Assembly (NCBI GenBank): GCA_964416755.1
Contig: CAYQFH010000032.1
Location: forward strand, 1 to 25,012
DNA from: Thiopontia sp964416755
GTDB taxonomy: Bacteria > Pseudomonadota > Gammaproteobacteria > GCF-002020875
Reading direction: 5' to 3'
DNA: 25,012 nt
Below are positions 8,496-14,853 of the stretch, piece after piece. Under the pieces are notes generated by a model. The model was not told the origin of the DNA and searched no databases. It was given only the letters and a program-made list of their open reading frames with translations. How positions within the stretch are numbered: the stretch's first letter is position 1; every line of letters starts with the position of its first letter. The translations under genes and the position numbers were made by a program.

Positions 8496-8573
8496 CAAAC
8501 AGCAACCCTCATGTTTTTACTGTTTTCAAACAATCCCTGAATAATTACCCCCTCTTGAGTATAGGACAGATTG

Positions 8574-8608
8574 AAATAAAAAAAGCCATCCCAAAACTGG
8601 AATGGCTT
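8574..8608 (-). terminator. Rho-independent terminator after the cytochrome lipoprotein gene
   Basis: On the minus strand AAGCCATTCC and GGGATGGCTT form a hairpin (8583-8608, one mismatch), directly followed by a T-rich tract, TTTTTTTATTTC. It lies just downstream of the stop at 8633 and separates the cytochrome gene from putA, which therefore needs its own promoter. Confidence 0.8.
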
Positions 8609-8632
8609 CAGTCCAATCAACAGTGCAGAGTA

Positions 8633-8950
8633 TTACTGTGCAGCTTGGGCAAAGCCTCCAAGAATATGACTACCCACAGCAACTGCATCCGTCTCACTAA
8701 TGTTTACAAATGCCGGCATCACCGGACCGCCTCCTCGGATCTTGGCTCCCAGCTCTGCTGCTGTGTTTGAGGTACCCGCAAGCTTCAGTAATACACCAAA
8801 CTTGCCCTCCCCCTGTGCACCATGACAACCGGCACAGGCTTCAGCATAGATCTGGACCGCAGAGGCACCTGTAGCCGGGGCGTATTCATTATTTCCACCA
8901 CAACCACTCAATAACACCACGACAGGAATGACCATCCATATTTTTTTCAT
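8633..8950 (-). CDS. Lipoprotein class I cytochrome c
   Basis: A 105-residue monohaem cytochrome. The N-terminus MKKIWMVIPVVVLLSGCGG is a lipoprotein signal with the acylated Cys at residue 17. The haem motif is CAGCH (39-43), and the distal ligand is Met78 in GGGPVMPAF, so this is a class I (c5/c-553-like) electron carrier tethered to a membrane facing the periplasm. The start at 8950 is chosen because GGAGAG precedes it. An in-frame ATG at 8962 lies within that ribosome site. It is followed by a terminator and seems to be a single-gene unit. The redox partner is unknown. Confidence 0.88.
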   Translation of the reverse strand: MKKIWMVIPVVVLLSGCGGNNEYAPATGASAVQIYAEACAGCHGAQGEGKFGVLLKLAGTSNTAAELGAKIRGGGPVMPAFVNISETDAVAVGSHILGGFAQAAQ

Positions 8951-9065
8951 CGTTCTCTCCATGAAACTCTATTTTCAGATACCACCGATAACGGGGCAGC
9001 AGCGACCCTCCTGGTCTCTGCCCTATTATATCGCAAACAGGAATTTATGACTTTTATCAATTCAC

Positions 9066-9090
9066 AAGAAAGAGCCACACAACGTGCGGC
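9066..9090 (-). terminator. Probable terminator of glnK-amt
   Basis: On the minus strand GCCGCAC-GTT-GTGTGGC forms a 7-base stem with one G-T pair, followed by TCTTTCTT. It begins 27 bases after the amt stop. The T tract is imperfect, so the call is moderate. Confidence 0.5.
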
Positions 9091-9116
9091 CCTTCCTGAT
9101 GATAATAAAGCGGAGA

Positions 9117-10424
9117 TCAGAGATCATAACCGCGCTCTTCATGGGAGACGATATCCAATCCTTCAGTCTCCTCATCCTCAGTCACACGCAGACCATCAGT
9201 CATCATCGCAACCACCTTGAGAATAATCCAGGTCGCAATCGCAGTATAGATACCCGTTGCCATCACACCAACAAATTGTACCCAGACCTGATTAGCAATA
9301 GTCACCCCTTCAGACAACCCCTGACCGCTGAAGATACCCAACTGACTGGAGGCGAAGACACCCGCCATCAGGGTACCAATAATGCCGCCAACGCCATGTA
9401 CGGGAAATACATCGAGTGAGTCATCAATCTTCCAGACTCGCTTGACCAGCAGTACCGCATTAAAGCAAACCGCACCCGCCACAATACCGATAATCAGCGC
9501 ACCACCCGGGCCCACAAAACCGGATGCCGGGGTGATGGTACCCAACCCCGCAATGATGCCGGTCACGGTACCCAGTGCAGTAGGCTGGCCAAATTTCTTC
9601 CACTCGTAGAACATCCAGGTGATCGCACCCGCTGCCGCCGAGATATGGGTCACCAGCATCGCCATCGCCGCATCACCATTGGCCGCCAGCGCACTGCCTC
9701 CATTGAAACCGAACCAGCCCACCCAGAGCATACCCGCACCAGTGACGGTCATGGTCATGTTGTGTGGTGGCATTGCAGTGCCGGGGAAGCCTTTGCGAGG
9801 CCCCAGAACAATGGCCGCCACCAGCGCCGCAACACCCGCAGTGATATGAACCACGGTACCACCGGCAAAGTCGAGCAACCCCATCTCGCCCAACCAGCCG
9901 CCGCCCCAGACCCAGTGAGTAACCGGTGCATAGACCACAAGCAACCAGATCGCAGAGAAGAGCAACACAGAGGAGAACTTCATGCGCTCGGCAAAACCGC
10001 CGATGATCAGCGCCGGAGTGATGATGGCAAAGGTCATCTGGAACAGCGCAAACAGCGACTCGGGCAGATCTCCACTCACCGTTCCCTCCTGAATATTGGC
10101 AAACAGGATATTGGAGAAGCCACCCAGATAGCCTCCATTGCCATCGGTGAAGGCGATACTGTAGCCCACCAAGAGCCAGAGGATAGAGGCAATACCAGCA
10201 ATGGCAAAGCATTGCATCAGGATCGAGAGGACATTCTTGGAACGGACCAGACCACCATAGAATAGTGCCAGACCAGGCAAGGTCATAAACAGCACCAGTG
10301 CGGTAGAGGTGAGAATCCAAGAGGTGTTGGCACCATTCAGAACCGCCTCTTCCGCCATTGCCAACCCGGGGAGCAGGGCCAGCAGAGCCACTGCGCTCTT
10401 TTCGATCATTCGATTACGCATCAT
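9117..10424 (-). CDS. amtB: Ammonium transporter Amt/AmtB
   Basis: A trimeric inner-membrane ammonium channel of 435 residues. An N-terminal signal-like segment ends at AMA, as in proteobacterial AmtB, and about 11 membrane helices follow. Recognisable motifs are LPGLALFYGGLVRSKN, FAERMKFSS, APVTHWVWGGGWL with the first pore His, and VHGVGGIIGTLMAGVFAS with the second pore His. The C-terminal tail, about 40 residues ending ERGYDL, is the part that PII proteins contact. An ATG at 10424 with GAGAAG upstream is preferred to the in-frame TTG at 10430. It follows glnK by about 75 bases. That gap holds a CGCCT/AGGCG hairpin without a T tract (about 10463-10486) that might lower amt expression relative to glnK. 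Confidence 0.96.
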   Translation of the reverse strand: MMRNRMIEKSAVALLALLPGLAMAEEAVLNGANTSWILTSTALVLFMTLPGLALFYGGLVRSKNVLSILMQCFAIAGIASILWLLVGYSIAFTDGNGGYLGGFSNILFANIQEGTVSGDLPESLFALFQMTFAIITPALIIGGFAERMKFSSVLLFSAIWLLVVYAPVTHWVWGGGWLGEMGLLDFAGGTVVHITAGVAALVAAIVLGPRKGFPGTAMPPHNMTMTVTGAGMLWVGWFGFNGGSALAANGDAAMAMLVTHISAAAGAITWMFYEWKKFGQPTALGTVTGIIAGLGTITPASGFVGPGGALIIGIVAGAVCFNAVLLVKRVWKIDDSLDVFPVHGVGGIIGTLMAGVFASSQLGIFSGQGLSEGVTIANQVWVQFVGVMATGIYTAIATWIILKVVAMMTDGLRVTEDEETEGLDIVSHEERGYDL

Positions 10425-10499
10425 ATTCAACTTCTCTTTTTCTGTGTGTATGTATGTGAAACGCCTCTGGTTCGCAAGGCGCTGGGGGGATGAGTTCGG

Positions 10500-10838
10500 T
10501 TAGACCGCTTCAGGCCCGGACTCACCAGTACGGATACGGATCACCTCTTCCAAACTGGTGACAAAGATCTTGCCGTCACCGATCTTTCCGGTATTGGCCG
10601 CCTCGCGAACCACCTCAATCACCCGATCCAGCATCTCTGCCTTGATCGCAATCTCCAGCTTCACCTTGGGCAGAAAGTCGACCACATACTCTGCGCCACG
10701 ATAGAGCTCTGTATGCCCCTTCTGCCGTCCAAAACCCTTGACCTCGGTGACGGTGACACCATTCACGCCGATCTCGGAGAGCGCCTCTCTCACATCGTCA
10801 AGCTTGAAGGGTTTGATGATCGCTGTAACCATTTTCAT
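10500..10838 (-). CDS. glnK: PII nitrogen regulatory protein GlnK
   Basis: A 112-residue PII protein, the standard length. It starts MKMVTAIIKPFKLDDVREAL and has the T-loop with RGAEYVVDFLPK, where Tyr51 is the uridylylation site. The B- and C-loop sequences TGKIGDGKIFV and RIRTGE bind ATP and 2-oxoglutarate. The trimer would plug Amt when nitrogen is plentiful and modulate NtrB and GlnE. Linkage to amt marks it as GlnK rather than GlnB. GGAG lies 8 bases before the ATG. It is probably transcribed from the sigma-54 promoter at 10936-10951. Confidence 0.96.
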   Translation of the reverse strand: MKMVTAIIKPFKLDDVREALSEIGVNGVTVTEVKGFGRQKGHTELYRGAEYVVDFLPKVKLEIAIKAEMLDRVIEVVREAANTGKIGDGKIFVTSLEEVIRIRTGESGPEAV

Positions 10839-10862
10839 TGTCTGATCTCCATTTTATTGTTT

Positions 10863-10880
10863 GCGAACCTGTCGGTTCGC
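10863..10880 (-). promoter_or_regulatory. Stem-loop in the glnK leader
   Basis: GCGAACC-GACA-GGTTCGC (minus strand) is a perfect 7-base GC-rich stem with a 4-base loop. It lies within the predicted 5' leader, about 25 bases before the glnK start codon. No T tract follows, so it is not a terminator. It could stabilise the mRNA or bind a protein. Function is unknown. Confidence 0.45.
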
Positions 10881-10935
10881 GATTCAATCATGATATAACG
10901 CTGAGGCTGAATGCCCCACATTGATGCAAGAGCAG

Positions 10936-10951
10936 AGCAACAACCGTACCA
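10936..10951 (-). promoter_or_regulatory. Sigma-54 promoter of glnK-amt
   Basis: The minus strand reads TGGTACGGTTGTTGCT. It matches the sigma-54 consensus TGGCACG-N4-TTGCW at all but one position, with exactly 10 bases between the -24 GG and the -12 GC. Transcription should start near 10925, giving a leader of about 87 bases. The NtrC-like sites upstream support the call. Confidence 0.82.
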
Positions 10952-11003
10952 CCACGAATTTTCAACCACTTATAAAACACACACACAGAAATATGCACCC
11001 ACT

Positions 11004-11020
11004 CGAACCATTTTGGTGCA
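11004..11020. promoter_or_regulatory. NtrC-like enhancer site 1
   Basis: CGAACCATTTTGGTGCA matches the NtrC consensus TGCACCANNNTGGTGCA at 12 of 14 defined positions. It is about 60 bases upstream of the sigma-54 promoter, a usual enhancer distance. A further half-site, TGCACC, lies at 10994-10999. Confidence 0.7.
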
Positions 11021-11034
11021 TAACCCTAGTTAAT

Positions 11035-11051
11035 CGCACCACCTTTGTGCT
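11035..11051. promoter_or_regulatory. NtrC-like enhancer site 2
   Basis: CGCACCACCTTTGTGCT matches the NtrC consensus at 11 of 14 defined positions. Its centre is 31 bases, about three helical turns, from that of site 1, so two dimers would sit on the same face. It also lies just upstream of the divergent mscS leader and might affect that gene. Confidence 0.62.
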
Positions 11052-11067
11052 TGCAAGGGGATTTTGA

Positions 11068-11115
11068 ATGAAAAGTGGCTATACAGGTATACTTCAGAAA
11101 TGTCTGAACAATTGA
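11068..11115 (+). CDS. Short upstream ORF (15 codons) coupled to mscS
   Basis: ATG at 11068, seven bases after a good ribosome site (AAGGGG, 11055-11060), opens a frame encoding MKSGYTGILQKCLNN. Its TGA (11113-11115) overlaps an ATG (11115) in the channel frame as TGATG. The only strong ribosome site near the channel gene thus serves this short frame. It may be a leader peptide delivering ribosomes to the channel start. It is too short to be sure. Confidence 0.4.
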   Translation: MKSGYTGILQKCLNN

Positions 11116-12206
11116 TGACCGAACAATTCACCAATCTACTGGAACACCAGCACTGGATCTTCCAGGTCTTTGCTGTCATCCTGATTGCGCTGACCATCGA
11201 CCTGATCCAGCGCCGCAGCCTGAAACGACTACTGATCCGTGCTGAGAAACGCACCGCCAACCTCTGGGACGATGCAATCCTGCGCGCCCTGCAACGCCCC
11301 CTCTCCCTGCTGATCTGGATCACCGGTATTGCCTTCAGCGCCAAGATTGCGCAACATGAAGCACCGGCAGCAATCTTCGATGCCATCACCCCCTTGCGAG
11401 ATATCGGCGTCATCAGCGCACTCACCTGGTTCCTGATCCGCCTCTCCAAGGAGGGACAGCAGGCCTATATTGAGGGGCGCAAGCGCAAGAAGGGGGAGAT
11501 CGATGAGTCGATGGTCGACTCCATCAATAGATTATTACGAAGCTCGATCTTTATCACTGCCGCACTGGTGATGATGCAGACCCTCGGCTACAGCATCTCT
11601 GGCGTACTCGCCTTCGGTGGCTTGAGTGGCGTGGTGGTCGGCTTCGCCGCTAAGGATCTGCTCGCCAACCTCTTCGGCGGCCTGATGATTCATCTTGACC
11701 GCCCCTTCTCCATTGGTGACTGGATTCGTTCCCCCGACCAGGATATCGAAGGCACCGTCGAGCAGGTTGGTTGGCGACTGACAAAGGTACGCACCTTCGA
11801 CAAGCGTCCGCTCTACATCCCCAATGCCACCTTCTCCAGCATCAGCGTGGAGAACCCGCAACGGATGACCCACCGTCGCATCAAGGAGACCATTGGAATC
11901 CGCTACGACGATGCCGACAAGATGAAGACCATCATTGACCGGGTACGCGCCATGCTGGTGAGCCATCCAGAGATCGACAACAGTCAGACCCTAATCGTCA
12001 ACTTCAACGCCTTTGCTCCTTCCTCTCTCGACTTCTTTATCTACACCTTTACCAGGACCACCAACTGGGTGCGCTTCCATGAGGTGAAACAGGATGTGCT
12101 GTTGAAGGTGATCGAGATTGTGGATAAGGCCGGGGCTGAAATTGCGTTTCCAACTTCGACATTGCACATCCCGGAGATCGCTCAACCAGATAACACCCAA
12201 TCTTAA
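11115..12206 (+). CDS. MscS-family mechanosensitive ion channel
   Basis: A small-conductance mechanosensitive channel releasing solutes on hypo-osmotic shock. With the chosen start it is 363 residues. About four membrane segments lie in the first 180 residues. Then come the pore/beta-domain signature VVVGFAAKDLLANLFGGL, DRPFSIGDWI, GTVEQVGWR, YIPNATFSS and a C-terminal alpha/beta domain. The frame is open further upstream: TTG at 11064 and ATG at 11100 are alternatives, but neither has a well-spaced ribosome site. ATG 11115 is coupled to the upstream short frame. The gene is divergent from glnK and shares its 225-base upstream region. Confidence 0.9.
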   Translation: MTEQFTNLLEHQHWIFQVFAVILIALTIDLIQRRSLKRLLIRAEKRTANLWDDAILRALQRPLSLLIWITGIAFSAKIAQHEAPAAIFDAITPLRDIGVISALTWFLIRLSKEGQQAYIEGRKRKKGEIDESMVDSINRLLRSSIFITAALVMMQTLGYSISGVLAFGGLSGVVVGFAAKDLLANLFGGLMIHLDRPFSIGDWIRSPDQDIEGTVEQVGWRLTKVRTFDKRPLYIPNATFSSISVENPQRMTHRRIKETIGIRYDDADKMKTIIDRVRAMLVSHPEIDNSQTLIVNFNAFAPSSLDFFIYTFTRTTNWVRFHEVKQDVLLKVIEIVDKAGAEIAFPTSTLHIPEIAQPDNTQS

Positions 12207-12247
12207 CTCAAAGATCAAGGCTATAGATGGCTTAAACCGCCACTCCA

Positions 12248-12970
12248 CTACGGGGAAACAGGAAGCTTCAGAATCATATTCGCTCCACTCGTTATTCCAT
12301 CAACGTGTGCGCCAATGTCTCCATCCTGGATCACCGCATGGAGGTGCCAAGATTCCCCTGGATGTGTATAGATTCCCTGTGTCAGGGCTGAGTAGAAACC
12401 AACAACCGTGGCCTGCTGGTTCTGACGATTCTCTTTGTACATATGGTAGAACTTCTCTTTACCACCATGCCCGGTGAAGGCAGGATTTCTTCTGTTGATG
12501 ACATGGATCAGTAGTGAGTCAAAGCTCCCCTCTAGTAAAAAAGGAAATGGTTCATCGACATCAATATCTGCATCCATTGCAATCCCTAAAATCTCCAAAA
12601 ACAGGTCTTCCTGACTCAATGCATTTTCAATGGTAAAACTCTGCCATTGTGCTACTTCTGACACCGCCAATAGAACTGCCTGCTCTCCTTGAGGTGTAGT
12701 ATGTTCAGAATTTCCAATTCCATCCTCACCATAGTCCAGATAGAGTTTGCCATTCAATACGGTGATTTCACCTGTGCCATGGGCAATTGCACCAACTGCA
12801 TAGCTGTTGCTTGATGGGATTGCTGCTTCTAACTCAACAACTCCATCCGTTTTCCGCTGCTGGATCATGTCACGATAGGCTCCATAGCTCACGACCTCAC
12901 TCTGTTGAGCCTTCGCAGGGAAGGTAATAACAAAAAGCAGCAATACCACCATCAACGATAGATTTTTCAT
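12248..12970 (-). CDS. Exported alpha-acetolactate decarboxylase-like protein
   Basis: A 240-residue protein of the acetolactate decarboxylase family, which in fermenters converts acetolactate to acetoin. The three zinc ligands have the exact family spacing: His209, His211 and His222 in WHLHAVIQDGDIGAH. Glu68 in HGTGEITVLNGKLY matches the conserved active-site Glu region. Unlike the cytoplasmic enzymes it has a clear signal peptide (1-21, ending FPAKA), so it acts in the periplasm or outside. The segment that normally reads KTRSVxRQ is changed to LIHVINRR, so the catalytic Arg may be missing. Substrate is therefore uncertain. GGGAG lies 7 bases before the start. It follows the cytochrome gene by 32 bases in an operon. 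Confidence 0.82.
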   Translation of the reverse strand: MKNLSLMVVLLLFVITFPAKAQQSEVVSYGAYRDMIQQRKTDGVVELEAAIPSSNSYAVGAIAHGTGEITVLNGKLYLDYGEDGIGNSEHTTPQGEQAVLLAVSEVAQWQSFTIENALSQEDLFLEILGIAMDADIDVDEPFPFLLEGSFDSLLIHVINRRNPAFTGHGGKEKFYHMYKENRQNQQATVVGFYSALTQGIYTHPGESWHLHAVIQDGDIGAHVDGITSGANMILKLPVSP

Positions 12971-13002
12971 ATTCTTCTCCCAGTGATTCTCATTTTGAAT
13001 CT

Positions 13003-13440
13003 TCAGTCCACTTTAAACATTGCATGACAGGCAAGACACTGTTGCATCAACTCTCCGGTAAATTCCGTCAAGGTCTGCATATCATCTGCTTCCGCACGAA
13101 TTGCCAACTCTTCAAACATCATGTGGGTAGACCCACCAATCTCTTTGAAAACGGGAGGAGTTTTTCTTTTGATAGACATTGGCGTATTCCTTGCCATTCT
13201 ATTGCCTGAGTATTTTGCAGCCTTAACAATTTTCTCAATATCCTCCTCTGCGATACCGCTGATCACCCCCTGAATGCTGGTGAGCATCTGTCGCATTTCA
13301 CTTAAGAACTCTGCTTTCTCGGAAGAATTGAGTCCCAGACTAATTCGATTATCTGGGGCTGCCATATTGGCGGAAGCAGCAAACAATGATGTACTGAAGA
13401 TAGTTAAGGCAAAGATTCGCGTTATCTGTAATAAATCCAT
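13003..13440 (-). CDS. Periplasmic class II-like cytochrome c
   Basis: A 145-residue protein with a signal peptide (about 1-23, ending LFAASA), a helical body and one haem motif, CLACH, at residues 135-139 near the C-terminus, the class II arrangement. It resembles in layout, though not closely in sequence, the cytochrome at 688-1110. An in-frame ATG at 13455 would add five residues. GGGG ahead of the 13440 ATG weakly favours the shorter form. It is the first gene of a two-gene minus-strand operon with the decarboxylase-like gene. It is divergent from the Crp/Fnr regulator, which may control it. Specific function is unknown. Confidence 0.8.
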   Translation of the reverse strand: MDLLQITRIFALTIFSTSLFAASANMAAPDNRISLGLNSSEKAEFLSEMRQMLTSIQGVISGIAEEDIEKIVKAAKYSGNRMARNTPMSIKRKTPPVFKEIGGSTHMMFEELAIRAEADDMQTLTEFTGELMQQCLACHAMFKVD

Positions 13441-13505
13441 GATTCGGTACCCCATTCAATTATCCATAGATTGGGCAAATGCTAGCTATCTCAGCCCTGC
13501 CTGAG

Positions 13506-13523
13506 ATATGATTTGAATCATAT
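13506..13523. promoter_or_regulatory. FNR/CRP-like palindrome at the regulator start
   Basis: ATATGATT-TG-AATCATAT is a perfect inverted repeat. Its core, ATGATTTGAATCAT, fits the FNR-type box TTGAT-N4-ATCAA except for the outermost base of each arm. It overlaps the ATG at 13522 and lies about 66 bases upstream of the divergent cytochrome start. It is a likely operator for the adjacent Crp/Fnr protein, allowing autorepression and control of the cytochrome operon. If it is an operator, translation probably starts at 13546. Confidence 0.6.
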
Positions 13524-14160
13524 GAATGGCGACACCCAGAAGATAATGGAAATTGATTGGAGATCACTCTCAAAGCAGCAGCCTCAATTGCCAGAATTTC
13601 CTGAATCGCTACAGAACTCCGCAAAACTACTGGAGGTCAAAGCTGGAAATACTCTGTACAGGCAAGGTGAGAAGCCGAAAGAAATTTTATGTGTGCTTGA
13701 TGGCGAGCTGCGCCTGATTCGCCACTCAATAGATGGAATAGAGATGATCCTGCAAAGATCCAACGGTGGTTTTATTGCGGAAGCCAGCATGAACAGTAAG
13801 GTTTACCATTGTGATGTATTCGTAGCCGCCAGTGGTCGTGTCATTCTATTTTCTATAGCAGATTTCCGTGCTGCGCTTGATCATGATACAAATTTCAATC
13901 GATCATGGATAAACCATCAGGCTCAGCAGATCCGGCAGCTTCGTACTCAATGTGAACGTTTGAACTTGAACAGTGCTACCGCAAGAATTCTTCACTACAT
14001 TGAAACCGAAGGAGACGGTGAAGGGGTCACACTGTCTCAATCCCGCAAATCCTGGGCCAGTGAGTTGGGGCTATCCCATGAGGTGGTATACCGGACATTG
14101 AGAAAGCTGAGCAGTGAAAAAATGCTGATGGTCAACGGAGACCGAATCACCCTTATCTGA
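13522..14160 (+). CDS. Crp/Fnr-family transcriptional regulator
   Basis: A 212-residue regulator with an N-terminal cyclic-nucleotide-type beta roll (KAGNTLYRQGEKPKEILCVLDGELRL), a long dimer helix and a C-terminal winged helix with SWASELGLSHEVVYRTLRKLSSE as the HTH. The N-terminus lacks the Cys cluster of FNR, so oxygen sensing by a 4Fe-4S centre is unlikely. A haem (DNR-like), small-molecule or ligand-free mode is possible. Starts at TTG 13513, ATG 13522 or ATG 13546 are all open, and none has a strong ribosome site. The palindrome at 13506-13523 suggests autoregulation. The gene ends two bases before recognisable tyrosine-recombinase coding sequence. Confidence 0.88.
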   Translation: MNGDTQKIMEIDWRSLSKQQPQLPEFPESLQNSAKLLEVKAGNTLYRQGEKPKEILCVLDGELRLIRHSIDGIEMILQRSNGGFIAEASMNSKVYHCDVFVAASGRVILFSIADFRAALDHDTNFNRSWINHQAQQIRQLRTQCERLNLNSATARILHYIETEGDGEGVTLSQSRKSWASELGLSHEVVYRTLRKLSSEKMLMVNGDRITLI

Positions 14161-14161
14161 T

Positions 14162-14731
14162 CATCAGCAGACTCGGGTCCGCTACCTCTCTCCAATGGAG
14201 GCACATCGATTAATTCAAGAGCTACCACCACATCTGAAACAAATGGCAAGGATGTCGGTTGCCACTGGATTGAGAATGTCTAATGTGACTCACATGACAT
14301 GGGAGTGGATCGACCTGGCCAGAAGGATGTTAATCGTGCCTGGAGATGAAGCCAAAGGGCGTCTACCGATCTCTGTCCCTCTATCCGACAAGGCTATAGA
14401 GGTACTTCGTGAGCAGCGTTTTGAACACGACCTGTGGGTATTTCCCTACAAAGGTCACCCTGTAAAGGAGTGCAGCACTGCGGCCTGGAGCAAGGCCAAA
14501 AAGAGGGCAGGCATTGTTGACTTCAGATGGCACGATTGGAGACACACCTTTGCATCATGGCACATACAGGGCGGTACAACGCTTGTGGAGCTTCAAGAGC
14601 TTGGAGGATGGGAAGACCCCAGCATGGTTCGAAAATACGCTCATTTAAGCGTTGAGCACCTCAGACGATGCGTTGAGAACAGCTCCATGTGTAATACGTC
14701 ACATGAAATGCACTGGATGGGATGCGGGTAA
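14162..14731 (+). pseudogene. Tyrosine recombinase remnant (catalytic domain, truncated at both ends)
   Basis: From about 14162 (HQQTRVRYLSPMEAHRLIQ) the sequence encodes the catalytic domain of a phage/ICE-type integrase. Counted from the ATG at 14195, the active-site residues are Arg27 (ATGLRMSN), Lys54, His113 and Arg116 (WHDWRHTF), Trp139 and Tyr148 (VRKYAHLS). The whole N-terminal core-binding domain is missing, because the homology begins right after the Crp/Fnr stop. The last 13 codons, from 14690, appear to be phage DNA: Cys166 is encoded by the TGT of the proposed prophage end. The fragment keeps all catalytic residues but is very unlikely to be a working integrase. Confidence 0.8.
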
Positions 14732-14853
14732 TAATGGGTAATCGTGGATAATTTTGGTCACGATTTCATATGGTTAATGTGATTTCGGTCGAAAAATCAC
14801 AAAAAATCCTGCGTCACATGAATTTTGATGAAAATCGGAACAGCGTCACTTGG
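14690..14853. repeat. Proposed prophage left end with three transposase-type repeats
   Basis: TGTAATACGTCACATGAAAT at 14690 aligns with the Mu terminus TGTATTGATTCACTTGAAGT, with TCAC at the same tenth position. Further copies of the core are CGTCACATGAA (14812-14822) and GCGTCACTTGG (14843-14853). Offsets of 115 and 32 bases recall the wide-then-close spacing of Mu sites L1, L2 and L3. The Mu comparison is from memory and the boundary is an inference. The host bases just before it are CCATG, the expected target duplication. Confidence 0.6.

Noticed and set aside
8994..9023. Interrupted hairpin GGGCAG...GACC / GGTC...CTGCCC
   Set aside because: The stem has a four-base internal bulge, no T tract follows on either strand, and it lies upstream of the cytochrome lipoprotein gene, so I do not call it a terminator.
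9645..10320. Two long frames over amt, one on each strand
   Set aside because: Both are shadows of the Amt coding sequence, which has complete pore motifs.
14195..14731. A functional integrase for the prophage
   Set aside because: The N-terminal domain is absent, and the prophage encodes a MuA-like transposase and needs no site-specific integrase.
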